A stretch of 64,000 bases of DNA, from positions 124,001 through 188,000 of the forward strand of contig VIIQ02000581.1 of NCBI GenBank assembly GCA_007449985.2, in the 5' to 3' direction. Origin of the DNA: Desmodesmus armatus. Taxonomy: Eukaryota > Chlorophyta > Chlorophyceae > Sphaeropleales > Scenedesmaceae. Below are positions 37,088-49,800 of this stretch, piece after piece. Each line of letters starts with the position of its first letter. The first letter of the stretch is position 1. The translations under genes were made by a program, and so were the position numbers. Under the pieces are notes generated by a model. The model was not told where the DNA came from and made no database searches. It saw only the letters and a list, made by a program, of their open reading frames with translations.

Positions 37088-40000
37088 CTATTGCGACTGT
37101 GATGGGGCCTGCTGCTGCTGCTGCTGCTGCTGACAGGCCCCACGCCCTGCTGCAGCCGCCGCTGCTGTGGGGCTGGTGGCTGCAGGCGCTGCCGCATGTG
37201 CTGCTGCTGGTGCTGCAGAGGCCGGGACAGGCCCACCTGCACTACCCTGCGCTGTGGCCCTGGCTGCTGACATGCCGGTACCAGCGGGCAGCATTGCCCC
37301 AGGTGGCAACCCGCCCCCACCTGCTGCTCCTATGGGACCCATGCCAACAGGCAGCCCTGGAAGCACCCCCAAAGACTGCTGCAGAGCTGCAAGGCGTGCT
37401 GCTGCCAGCTGCATCTGCATGCCCTGGTCGCCCAGCATGCCCTGCGCGGCAAGCTGCTGCTGTTGCTGAAGCAGTAGCTGTTGTTGCTGCTGTAAGAGCA
37501 GGAGCTGCTGCTGCTGGAGCAGGACCTGCTGCTGCAGCTGGAGTTGCTGCTGCTGCTGCTGCCGCTGTTGAGCTGCGCCCCCAGCATCATCCTCTCCCTC
37601 CCTGTCACCCTCAGCTACAGTGCCAGGTACAGCTGCTCCTGCAGCTCCCGCCTTAGCACCGCCTGATGCTGCTCCAGCAGCAGCAGCTGCTGCCGGGCTA
37701 GCACCAGCTGCTGCGGGCCGAGCAGGAGGCACCACAGCCCCTGGCACAGCCGAGCCCAAGCTCTCAGCTGCTTTGAAGGACTGCTGCCGCATGCTCTCAC
37801 GCTTGACCGCCATGGTCTTCATTTTATCCATGGTGCTCTGCAGCTGCTTGTTGCCCCGCTGCGCCTCAGGCTTGAAGGTCGTGCCCTGCACCCAATGGTG
37901 ACCCAACGCCTCCTCCGCAGTTAGGCGCGCGTCCGCATCCACCTGCAGCAACAGAGCAGCATGCACCAGCAAAGATGGGGACACACAGCAGCCAGCCAGC
38001 CAGCCAAGCAGGGAGGCAGCAAAACAGGAAACATGAAGCAGGGAAACTGCAAGCTCATGGCTGTGACAGGTAGCGATGGCTACACCTGGTCAGGGGGGTG
38101 TAGAATTCCTCTTGAACCATCGCACCATGCCCAAAACCCCTTCAGCATACACATGAAGCCGGCTGGAGAGACATGCCTGGGCAGACAGCAAGGCTGCTGG
38201 CTGGCGTCGTACCGTGAGCAGCTTTGCCACCACATCCTTGGCCTCGTCGCTTATGTTCTCCCAGATGGGGTCGTCCGCATCGTAGTTGCCGCTCTTGATC
38301 TTTTCAAACAGCACTGCGTCGTTGTCATCGTCTGCAGCGCGCGTACACAGCACAGCACAGCGCAGTGAGCGGCCTCCAGGTCCCTACAGCAGTGCGTGCT
38401 GTAGCAAAGTGAATGCATGGCGCTGGCTCCAGGCACACAGGCACAGCACGGGGCAGCCCCTCAGCGACAAAGCCAGCCACCAACTGCACCTGGGCCCTGT
38501 CTTGATAAGCAGTGGGCAGGCTTAAACAACAGAACAGGCCACAGGGGCAGCGATACGAGGTGCATACCAAACGGGGAGTAGCCAGACAGCAGGATGAAGA
38601 GGATGACTCCCACGCTCCACATGTCCACCGCAGGGCTGTACTCTTTGAGGCCATCACCCACACCTAGCACCTCGGGCGCCACATACTGTGGGCTGCCACA
38701 CATCGTGGACAGTACATTGTCGTTGCTGAAGAACTTGGACAGGCCAAAGTCCGCAATCTTGACTGGGGAGTCGTCCCGGTTGTTGAGCATGACCATGTTC
38801 TCCAATTTCAGGTCACGGTGCACGATGCCTGCACGGGTGTGTAGTTTCACACAGGGTAAGCAGTGACAGAAGGGGCCACTGGTCAGCATAACTAGCTAAG
38901 AGTATACCCCGCACTTGGAGGTCGTTCGTGGGTTTATCAACCTGCACATGCACAGCACCATGCCACACAACCCTGCTGCAGCAGTGGTGGTACGAGCCTC
39001 ACACCCCCAAGTCTGCAAAGTCTGACTTATCCGCTGCTGGTGCCCGCAAGGCTGCTGAGGGTGCCCCTGCTCTCACCGTGTGAGTGTAGGTACTGGACGC
39101 CCTGCAGAATCTGCCTGATGATGTGTGCTGCGTCCAGCTCGGTGTAGTTTCCCTTCTCAGTCACCCTGCAACCACACAGCGCAGTTACGTCCAGCATGAA
39201 GTGTGTCAACTGCCTTACGCTGCCCAAACGTTCATGGACGGCTGCCATATAGTGCAAACACCTGATGCCAGCCAGGCGACAGCTGCCGGCAGGATAGTGC
39301 GATCCTCACCTGTCCAGCAGTTCACCCCCAGTCACCAGCTCTGTCACGATATACACCTTGCGTCCAGTAATGTACACAGCATACAGCTTGATGCAGTTTG
39401 GGTGGTCCACCTGTTGACAACAGCCCACACTCAATTGATTTTAGGTAGGCACAGTGTGCAGCATGCCGTGCTGTAACCAGTACCCAAGCAGCAAGCAGGA
39501 TGACGGACAGGTGCACGGTGCTGATCAAGACATGGCAACAGCGTGTGGTCACACAGCTGTGGCTCAGGCAAATTTACCTTGCAGAGCACTTGTATCTCCC
39601 GCTCCAAGCTGTTGTCGCCGGCAGCATACCGTGACTTGTCAACCACCTGCAGTTTGATGGCACACAGGACACTTACAACAAGAGTGGGGCAGCTGCATCT
39701 GCTTGCCAACTGACAATGCCACACTGGTCGGTGCACCACAGGGATCTGCATACCTTGATCGCAACTGGCTCTCCTGTCAGCTTGTCCCTGCCCCGTTTGA
39801 CGACCGCAAACCCTGCGCGAATGCATCATAGGATGGTAGGGTCAGCAACTGTCGGGTACTGGACGATGCCCGTGCTGATTGTTGTGCCCGGGGCGCCCTT
39901 ACCTCCCACACCAACGGTCTCCCCAACCTCATAGCGCTCGAGGAAGTCCTGGACAGTGGCTGCAGCATATCACACAGAGGAAGGGCTGTGAGTGATCCAC

Positions 40001-40169
40001 CTGCACTGCTGACGTGCATCCAGGTGCACCGCTTGGGCTTGGGCGGCCGCTGCTGGATCACAGAACCAAACTAATAGCAGTTTGTGATGATACCTTTGGG
40101 ATAGACAACAGCCTCTCTTTTCTGCGGGGGTACGGGCTGGGTGTGTGCTGCTGCCTCACTGCCTGACAT
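37088..40169 (-). CDS. CAMK-type serine/threonine kinase with Q/A-rich C-terminal tail
   Basis: Exons (minus): 40169-40094, 39959-39903, 39812-39754, 39646-39578, 39410-39310, 39165-39077, 38828-38568, 38331-38213 and 37942-37088. Every junction keeps phase; 561 residues. Catalytic elements: Gly loop VGVGGFAVVK (about 41-50), the ATP-anchoring Lys in EPVAIK (about 64), VHRDLKLEN (Asp about 156), DFG (about 177), activation segment [13 protein letters not shown], and the [19 protein letters not shown] helix-F block. This is the CDPK/CaMK pattern, and all catalytic residues are present. The kinase domain ends at about 290 ([11 protein letters not shown]). The tail has no EF-hands or recognised calmodulin site. 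It is instead about 55 charged residues, an Ala/Gly/Pro stretch, a long Gln/Leu-rich block and a final polyQ run coded by 37109-37133. The short N-terminus has no clear myristoylation site (MSGSE). It may be CaMK1-like or CDPK-related; substrates are unknown. Confidence 0.85.
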
Positions 40170-40822
40170 CGGATCAACCGGAGCAGATCAGAAGCAGACA
40201 AACGATCAGCCGCACCACGTCTCTGACCCACAGGTTGGAACACCCCAGGGGGGTGCAGCAGGAACGTTTGCTGTGCTGATGCCGACTGCTGCAAGCCACA
40301 AACAAAAGCTTGCACGTCTCAATCGCTGCAGGGCTTGCAGCAGGCTGAGCTTAGCTGGGGAAGTTGAAATGACAGTGCGGTTGATGGACAGGGTTGGGAG
40401 CAATGCAACTTGTCTCAGACATATTTTTGCTGTTGTCAATCATTTGGTGAGTGACAGCATCAGGACCAAGGCTGTGCACGTCTGCATTGCCACCCTTGAT
40501 CACGATGAACCTATGACCTCCGTGGAACGACGATGATGGGAAGGGTAAGCATGAAGGGGTCCCTGGAAATGGTGCGTATGTGATTGTGTGTCAAGCCCCC
40601 TCAGCTTGATGTGTTGGGGCCCAGGACAGGTCACAGCACACAGCATGCTTGCCCAGCTAAGCTGAGCTTCCTTTCCCTCCAGCAGGGCTGACTGGTGGTT
40701 TGCTGCTTTTCCTGTCACAGATGCAACACCCTGGTGCTTGATAGCCCACCAGTCCAAGGCCCTGGTGCTGGCGTTGGCTACTGTCGTGCTGCACGCACAG
40801 CAGGCATTGGCAGCAGCAAGAG
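40170..40822. promoter_or_regulatory. Intergenic region between divergent kinase and SMCHD1-like genes
   Basis: 653 bp between the kinase ATG (40169, minus) and the ATG of the large GHKL gene (40823, plus). No convincing exon is present. A shared promoter is likely from geometry alone; no clear TATA box was seen. Confidence 0.45.
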
Positions 40823-43800
40823 ATGCCAGAGCGCCAGGTTGAGATATGTGGGGGCTCAGTGCCTGCCATCAATGTATCACAGTCCGAGAGCCTGCAGCGA
40901 ATCCTCAACAGAGTCGCAAAGGCCTGCAATGTCCAGCCTGCCTTTGTCAAGGTGTCAGTAGGTGGCAGGCGCGCCAAGGACCTGAGTCAGGTGTGCGGGG
41001 GACTGTGAGTGACACCTGGGTGCATGCCTTGGTTGATGCCTTTGACTGCATAGCTGCTGTGACGTGTTGTGTGCCTGGCACGAAGAGTACCTGGTGTCAG
41101 GCAGCACTTGCAGGGGAAAACATGTGCTGCATCCTTGGACTAGTGCACACCCGCGCTGAGGCTGTGGGCAGAAGCATCAGCACGGTCACAGCTGTTGCGA
41201 ACCTGGTAATTCATGATTGCAGGTGCCAGCGCCTGACCAGGTGGTAACGGCCGCAGTGCGCAGCAGTGCAGACCAGGAGCATGTGGTGCTGGACGAAAAG
41301 GAGGTCGGCATCCCTCCCATCCCTGTCATCATGAAGCAGGAGGTCAGGCATTTCCTGCAATTCTCCAAAGAAGCAGTCACAGGAAGCGGCATGCGCATGC
41401 GTGCTGACAGGCAGCAGCATGACGCTGCCAGCAGGGCGCAGCAGCCTTGTCCGCAGCAACATGTTGCTGTGCACAGCTGCTTTTGAAACACAGCCTGTGC
41501 TGACACAGCATGCTCAACCCCTGCATAACATGCAGCTGGCACACATCCGCATGATTGCAAATTGCTCCTGCTGCGCATCAGAGAAAGAATCATGCAATCA
41601 TGTGCATGACCATCGGCTACATGCTGCTGCTGGTCTTCAGTGCTGCATGCATCTGCTCTCTGTGCCTGTGTCCTGCCATGCATCTGTCCTGCACATGCAT
41701 CTGTCCTGCACATACAAGGGTGCACCCTTGACCTGCATACTTGTCCTGCGCCGTTGTCCTGCATCATGACCCTGTAGATGGAGGGGCTGAATGTGGTCGT
41801 GGCCTTTGATGAGGTCATCGACAACAGCATCAGGGCCGGCGCAAAACGTGTGGCGTTCGCACTCCAGACCGACGGTGGTGGCCGTGTTACTGGGCTGGAG
41901 TGCCAGGACGATGGGGTAAGCTGCACATCTGTGCAGGTTGTGCTGACATGGTGCCAGTCACTTGACACATGCTCTTGACAGCTTGCCGCATAGCATGCAC
42001 ACTGTCAACCAACTTGCTGATTGGTCTTTGTTGTCGACATGCGGCTCTTTTGCTCAAGGTTACTCCTCATGCGGAAATGTTTTGTGCCCGTCTTCAGGCT
42101 GGAATGGCTTATGAGTCCGCCATCAACCACATGCGCCTGGCCCACACAGACAGCGGCATTGTGACAGCACCCCGAGGTGAGCCCTGCCTGGCATGCTGCG
42201 GATGGCACTGCCTCAGAAGGTTCGTGTGCTCCACAAGGTTGTCTTACTGTGTGTGCAGGCTTGATGCTGGTGTGAAAAATGGGCCATAGCTGGACTGTGC
42301 CAGTCAACTCCTGCAGGTGCCTGACACTGACCCCTGCCACATGCCATTTGACCTATTATGTCAGAAACTGGTGGGAGCTTCATTCAGCTGATGGCGTGTT
42401 GGTAGTTTGCGCAGCGCCTCATCAAGCACATGCTGCAGCTTACGCCCCTGCCGCATGCAGTGAAACTGTGTGGTTGCTGCTCCTGCATCGCAGAGTACAG
42501 CAGGCCGCTGGCGGCTGGCCTTTACTTCAACAAGAACCTGTCAAGACATGGCAAGGGTGCCGCAGCCCTTCTCTACTTTGGTGACCAGGTGGGGTTGCAC
42601 ACGCATGGATGTGGCTGAGCTGAGTGGAGCCAATCAGCTTGCAATGACTGTAACCAATCTGACCCAGAGTGCCCCAATCAGCACTGCCTTGACCCCTTGT
42701 ACACAATGCTCATTTGGTCATGTGGGGTGTCTGTTCTTTGTAGGTGAAGACCAGCACCAAGACGCAGGATGCATCAGAGACAGTCGTGGTAGCATTCAAC
42801 TACCAGGACTGGATGAAGGAGTTTGCAGCGCACAACACCTGCACCTTCAAAGGTGGGGCACTTTGGCTGTCATGCTCTGTGCCAGCATCAAGTTTTATGC
42901 CTTACTGGCATGCAGGAGGCACCAAACCAGGGGCCTCTACCTTTAATTGGACCCCCTGCTACGTTTTGTCTGTGTAGTTCAACCGTAATCTCCTGCCTCT
43001 CTTGCAAGGTGCTCAGCTCTGCACGATGGTGGGCTCTGTCATACTGGGCGATGTGGCTGAGCCATGAAGTGTACTGTGCCGTGCAGTGCGGGTCACAAGG
43101 CTTTACGACTTCACGGTGGCGGATGAGTCATATACTCATCTGACCATTGAGGACCTGAGAGACCGCATAAATGCGGACCTGGCTGACCCTGCAAAGCAGC
43201 AGGAGTGGGCTAGGGAGGTGGGTTGGTTGGGCCCGCCACCAGGCAGAACAGCACACATGCAGCACATCACACACGGCACAACCATGTTGATGGCATATCT
43301 ATAAATTGCAGCAGGTGTTGCACGCGGATATGGTGATTATCAGCAGCTGCATAGGGCCACACATCCAAAACATCATTCACCAGGGTGGAGGACCATATCG
43401 CAGGGATCACCAGTCGATCTTGACAACGCGTTGCCACATCAGCATAGTGTCTGCTGTGTGTGCTGGCCGCGCGGAAACCCCACTGGTGCAGGTCGCAAGC
43501 CACTACTACTTCTTCGTGAATGGGTTCCCAGAGCGACTGTGGCAGACACTGCCTGAAACGTTGCACCCAACAGACGAGCTGCTGGCGAGGATTGATGCGG
43601 CCGAGGTGGTGCGCCCAGCAGGTAAAACTCTTGCAGCTACATCACCAGCACTATGCTGGGGTTCTTTGCCCATCCTTGTTAGTGTCTGAAAGATCCAGAG
43701 GTCGAGAGAACATGGTCAATGCTTGAAGCAGGTTGTGCTTATGCTCATGAGTGACCACTGTGCTTCAACGGCCCACGCAGCGCATAGCTGTTGTGACGCT

Positions 43801-46800
43801 AACAGGCGGCGTCAACATTGATGTTTTTGGCATCAAGCTGAGCAGGGAGCAGGGCCTGCCGAGGCAGGTGCAGCCAGGCCTTGGTTTGCTGCTGGACTCG
43901 TTCATGGAGCTCATGGGCGAGTTTGGGCAGCAGAACGGGCAGCCCAAGCTGATGCCCTTCTGGCTGCCCATCAGGTGGACCGAGCGCGGCATGGCCGTTG
44001 AGCAGGTAAGTCAGCAGCAAGTCAGCGACCTGAGACCTATTGCTGGGATGTCAATCAGCACGAGCTGAACCACTTGTTGATGCACCTGTGTGCAGTTGCC
44101 AAATTGTGTATGTGTTTGTTGCAAAGCTTGGCGCATTGCCCGCTCATCTGCGGCCGGCAGTGCAGATTGTGTTACCGTCTTGTGCTGATGTGGTATGCGA
44201 ACTCATCCTACTTGTTGCCAATGCAATGCTGTGCTGCCAGGTGCCGGATGCCAGCATGGTCAAGGTTGGCTGTGAGGGCAGCGGTGGGCCAGCAGGCATG
44301 CTGCGCGGGGTTCACAGAGACTTCCTGCTCCTCCTACTCTACTACCCTTACAAGGATGGGTGCGTGTGCCAATCAAGCAAGTAGACCTTAGGCATGCGCT
44401 TGCACTATGACAACAGCCTTTTCCCTGCCTGTTTGGGGAAGTGTGTGAGCTCAAAACACATTTTGTGGTGCTGGCGGCACCATGATGGCACCAACCTGCG
44501 TGCAGAGCACGCATGTGCTGCTCTAGCGCATTTCATGCGTTGGTGGAGGTGCAATTGCGTGCATGTACAGACCTCTCCAGGAGTGGTGCCTTGCACAAGT
44601 ATGCTCTGGGGTTCGTGCAGTGCCGGCACTTACAAGACTTGGTTTCAGGTCTCGTGTTTGTTTTTACTATCAGCGCTTTGGGAAGGGGGACTGCAGGTGT
44701 TGAGGGATGATGTAGGCAATGCTACCAGAAGTTCAATTGCAAATGCAAATGTGCTTTGTCTGTTGCATGTCGCAGGAAGCGGACCAAGCCCAGGATGATT
44801 GGAGATGCTGGCGTGGAGGATGTGCTGCACACAGCCTGGTGTGGGCGTGTGATCCCCAAGGCCTGCCAGCCAATCCTGCCGCCACTTGTGGCCGAGGCTC
44901 GGGAGAGCAGGGAGGACTCGGCGTGTGCGTGGATGCTCACGGACACGCGTCTGTGGTGGGTGCACACTGACCTCCAGCCAATTGCAACAGCTCTACCTGC
45001 AGCCTATGTACACACGCCTGGGTTACACCGGTCAACTGTGCCGACAGCACAAATAATTGGCCTTGAAGGCTTCATGTTGCAAGGCATTGTAATTTTGCGT
45101 CTTCTGTTGCAAGCAGCTCCCTGAGCACACTGCTGCAGTAAAGCTGGTGTGTATGCAATGGCTGACTGCTCATCATTATCGTCGCACATTCTCCCAGCAA
45201 AATTGACTGCTGTGCCTGCCATATCGTGCTGTGCCTCCCAGTGGTGTGCTGTTCTGCAGCCCTGAGGTGTACACCTCCAACCACAAGACAGAGCTGTTGG
45301 ATGACGCTGTGAGTGCCGTCTTCAAGCGCTTGGGAGCAAGGCAAGGCAGGGGTGACAGCAACGACCAGCTTTGGTGTTGGGACACACGCCGCAACCAGTG
45401 GTGTGCATCACCTGCTGCTAGCAAGCTCCTGCTGGAGCACCACAAGCTGCATTGGGCACCACTGGTGAGTGCCATGCACCACTGTTTGCTGGTGAATTGA
45501 GGCTGGCACTCGCTCTAGTGCAGGCTGTCGTATGCTGGATGCGAAACCTGCTGTGCTGGAGGCGGCAGGGCATCCACTCACAAGGCTGCAACATTGTATG
45601 GCAGAGCTGGGATGGAGCCAGGTTTGTGTCAAGCACAGGTGCCGGCTGAAAATAAATTTATGAGGGTACAGGAGCTCAAGAGACTCTGTGTGTGTTCTCA
45701 AGGCTATGGACTCTTTCCACTAATAGAATATTTGGTCTGACTGCAACTGCTTGCTGCTGCGTCATCTTGACACAAGCGGTTGCATGTTGTTTCCTGCTGG
45801 TGGTGGACTGCAGGAGCAGCAGGGCGAGCTGTTGGAGACCTTTGTGAACAGTGCTGGGATTGTGTGCGGCAAGTCATTCAAGCCGCCCGGCAACAGGTAT
45901 GCAATACCTGGAGGGGCGAACCCGCTGTCCCCACACGGCAGGAAGCCAGGGATAGGTTGTGATGTTTGTATGAACTGAGAGGTCACTGCCTGTTTCGAAC
46001 CTTGCGCGCAGCAGTGTCTGTACATCTGACTGTCAAGGCTGACGTGCCAAGTTGCACAGCGCACCCGGTGCGTTTAGCAGCACAGCAGAGAAAACAGCTT
46101 GCATGCAGACCATGTTGACAAACTGTGCAAAAGGGCATATTGAGGAGGCTGCTTGGACGTCACCATGCGATCTACCATGCCAGATATGTAAAGCAGCCAC
46201 CAATGGTCTGACACCAGGGAGCTGTCATATTGTATACAAGCTCTACGTAGAGCTGTCATCGGCAACATGATTGCAACATCACTTTGGTGGGTGTTTGGCC
46301 TGTTGCGCACAGTGCTGTCATCAAGGCTGGGGACCTGGTCCAGGTGCTGGTCCGGGAGGACAGGCCCGACGACAGCACTGAGGCAGGCAGCAGCAAGGGT
46401 CGCCGTGGCGGTGGGACAGCATCTGGCAAGGCAACCAACAGCAGGTATGACCATGTGCGTGCATGTGGTCTCCCCCCCCCCCCCCCCTTTTGACCACACA
46501 CAGAAAACGTTTATCTGCCTGCATGCTTGCACCTGCCAAGGTGTTGGGTGCCTTGCTGCCTATAGCTTGAGGGCGTGTGCTGCCCCCTCCTCCACCCTGC
46601 ATCGAACATGCTCTTTGCTCACTAAGTGTGTCTCTTTGTGTTGTGCAGTGAGCCGCAATGGCCGATGGGCTACAGAATCGTGGAGCACTTTGAGCAAACC
46701 CGTGGAGATGGGGCCCGCTACGAGGTGGCGGTGCGGGAGTGGACTCCAGACTGGGTGGCACGTGAGTCCCACGCTTGCTCAGCCATGCACACATCGTGCA

Positions 46801-49800
46801 TGACTGAGCCAATTCTGTGGCACAACTCCTTTTGCTGGCAGTGCATGCTAGCATATCAACTGCGCAGCAGCAGCCCTGCAAGGGCGCCTACGAGCGCCAC
46901 CCAAGTTTGTTGGGACCCAAGCGTCCAGGGAGCGTCTGCCGCCCTGAAGACCACACTCACCTGCCATAAGCAGGCCGTTGACAAGTCGTGAGGCAGTGCA
47001 CACCTTCTCGGGATGCGCATCCTCACCATGCAGCTGATGTCGCTGTATTATGCTGCTGGTGGCTGATTTCTTGCAGGCCCAGGACAAACGACCAGGATGG
47101 CCCCCAGCCTGATCACGGCGGTGTCCGCAGGCAAGGCGCAGAAGCTGGTGCAGAGCTGGAGCCAGTCAGCACCCCGTCACCTTGCTTGGTAAGTGACGAT
47201 GGCAGGTGCACACCTTTTGGGCAGAGCACAACCCCTGTTATAGGTCACACACTGCATGAATCCTACTCCTGCCGCGCTTGCATCGCAAGGCACCAAAGTG
47301 GACCAAACGCATCAGAGACTCTCTCACCTCCAAGACCTTGGAGGTACACAGGGGGCGCGCCAGTCAACCTCTAGTCAGCGCTCCTGTGCTGAGGTGCTGC
47401 ATTGGTGTGAGCTACAGCAGCACCGGTTCTTCAAATGAGGGCCGTGCTCACTTCAAGTCATCACTACAAGAGGCTGTGGCTGCCCACCGCAGGTGGGACC
47501 CCATCGCCAAGAAGCCGTGCGAGAGGGTCGAGCAGCTGCCCAGCATCACCAGCTTGCCTGTGCTGACAGTGAGCCAGGTACGCCTCTGTCATGTCGAGTG
47601 TGTGTGTGAGATTTCCTGAATGTGGCATGACGACACATGTCCCATGTGACGTGGGACAGAAGTGGACAGTAAGCATCAGCGACACGTTCACTTGTGCATT
47701 CATCACCAACATGAGTAGTGCCCATTGGTGCTGCATACCATGCAACCGTAAAGGTGGTTTTTGACATCAGTAACTTGTCACTGTAGGTGCCGGAATCCCT
47801 CGCTATCTGCTTTGTCAACTCTGGGAAGAAGCTGGGGCCAGAGTTCAAGAGGGAGCTGCAGTGGAGCAGCAGTGTATCCCTGGATAAGCTGGCTGTCAGG
47901 TGGCAGCTGTTTTACGGCACCATCAAGCCAGGAGGCAGGATTGCATACAATAAAGCCTGGTGAGTGACAGCTGCAGGGTGACTGGGTATGCTGGCAGTTG
48001 TGGTGGCACAGTCGGCAGCCCCATCAACTTGAACTGACGGGACCTGCACAAGCCTACAGATGTGCATGGCATGCCACACACTGAAGCTCAGTGCAACATG
48101 GACATGGCAACCTCGCCCACGCGGAAGCTCGCCGTGCGCGTCAGGCTGCATGTTTATCTGCCGTCGCTCTTACACTACAGCGTTGTCAGTCCTGCACCTG
48201 CGTTGGTTGTCTTAAACGTGCTGGTGTGTTGATTGCTGCTTGTAAACAGCGTGTCCGAGCAATCGGTCAAGTACACGCAGGCCAACAAGTGTGTGGTTGG
48301 ACAAGCCAACCCGCTGAGGTGGCTTGTGAACAACAAACCAGGGCACTACTGCCTGAGGGTGAAGTCCAGCTGTGACTGGGTGGACGGGCAGCTGGAGTAC
48401 ATGTTCCATGTAGGTGCAGCTGCCTCCTGCATTTGGCGCATGCATGCAGCTGCAACGCGGCTTGCCCATTAACACATGTCTCTGTGATACGTGTGGCACT
48501 GCCTTCTCGGCTCTTGGTGTTTCATTGTCACAGGCTGCTGAATGTGCATTTGATGCTGCCTGAGTGCTGCCCTTTGACAATGTTTGTCGCTGTAGGTCGG
48601 CGGGCATGAAGCATGCACACTGGAAGCCAGCTGGAGTGCAGACAGCACCATTTCTGGTCCTGTGCCATTGGTGCGGCTGACAGAGGAGCTGCCGCTGCTG
48701 GAACTGAGGGCGCAAGACAACAACGGCAAGGTGACTGGGCAAGGCAGCTAGGTTATCTGTGTCAATCATTTGGCTATGTTGCTGGTTGGTTCTAAATAGC
48801 TTGGTCACCCTGAGGGTGACGAATTGAGTTTGTCGTTGCCTCAAAATGCCTGCACAGTCTTGGGACTTTGATGACTGATGTGCGCAGGTGGTGCCCCTGC
48901 CATTCATAAGCGATGAAGAGGTGAAGGCTGCTCTCAAGGTGTCTGTCAAGTCAGCAGATGGCAGCTCGATGCTCCTGGTCCAGCAGGCAACAGTATGCTA
49001 CCTGGCTGAGGACAAGCAGATGTTCACAGTCAAGAACCTGAGGTGAGTTGCGGGCATGTTACTAATGGTTTAGCTAGCATGTTGAATGTGCTTTGTTATG
49101 CTGACAGGTGTCGGCCGACGTCCGTCGCTGTGTGATGTGTGTAGGCAAGCCATCATTGTTGACAAAGGCCTGCTTTGATGGTCATAAGAGTGCAGCCGTG
49201 GCAGCAGGTTAAAAACCAGATGGCAGCCAAGCATCTGCCAGGGCCTTGTGAATTTGCCTGTCGCAGCAACATATCATCATTCTGTGGTTGCAGGCTGGCA
49301 GCGCAGAAGCTTCGCGACGAGGGCAACGCATCCAAGCACGCATACCTCTGCCTGGAGCTGGCACTGCCAGACAGCAATGAGCCGCTGATGCTGGCCGCCA
49401 GGGGGCTCCTGCGGTGCAGATCCTCAGCGGGCCACCAGCCAAGCTGGAGGCCACATATGATGAGTAAGACTGGCGCTTGAGACGACCTCTGCATGCCTTG
49501 AGGTTCACGCTTAGCCTTGTGCAGTGGCAAATTGTGTGTAAGACATGTGCACGCATCTGTGTGATGTGATACTTTGCTACAGATTGGCTGCACCGGCTGC
49601 TATGTGTGAGCTTATACTCGTCACAGAAAACATGTCTGCTGTGTTGTTGCAGCTTCTGCCAGCCCAAAAACAACCCCTACACCACCACTGAGGTCTCACG
49701 GGGCAGTGCGCTGCTGGCAATCAAGCTGCTGATGCTGGATTCTCACGGCAACAAGCTGGACCTGCTGCAGAATGAAGTAAGAGGCACGTGATGTGACGCA

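Noticed and set aside
36958..37656. 232-residue open frame on the plus strand
   Set aside because: It lies antisense to the kinase's Q/A-rich tail exon and is a composition shadow of CAG/GCA repeats.
42390..42493. Open frame upstream of the N3-box exon in the SMCHD1-like gene
   Set aside because: It begins at a stop and does not fit the phase leaving 42176; an acceptor at 42493 does.
43306..43491. Open frame continuous with the exon at 43492 that could extend it upstream
   Set aside because: The sequence before the GTGCAG acceptor at 43491 shows no family resemblance, and the phase from 43217 already fits the shorter exon.
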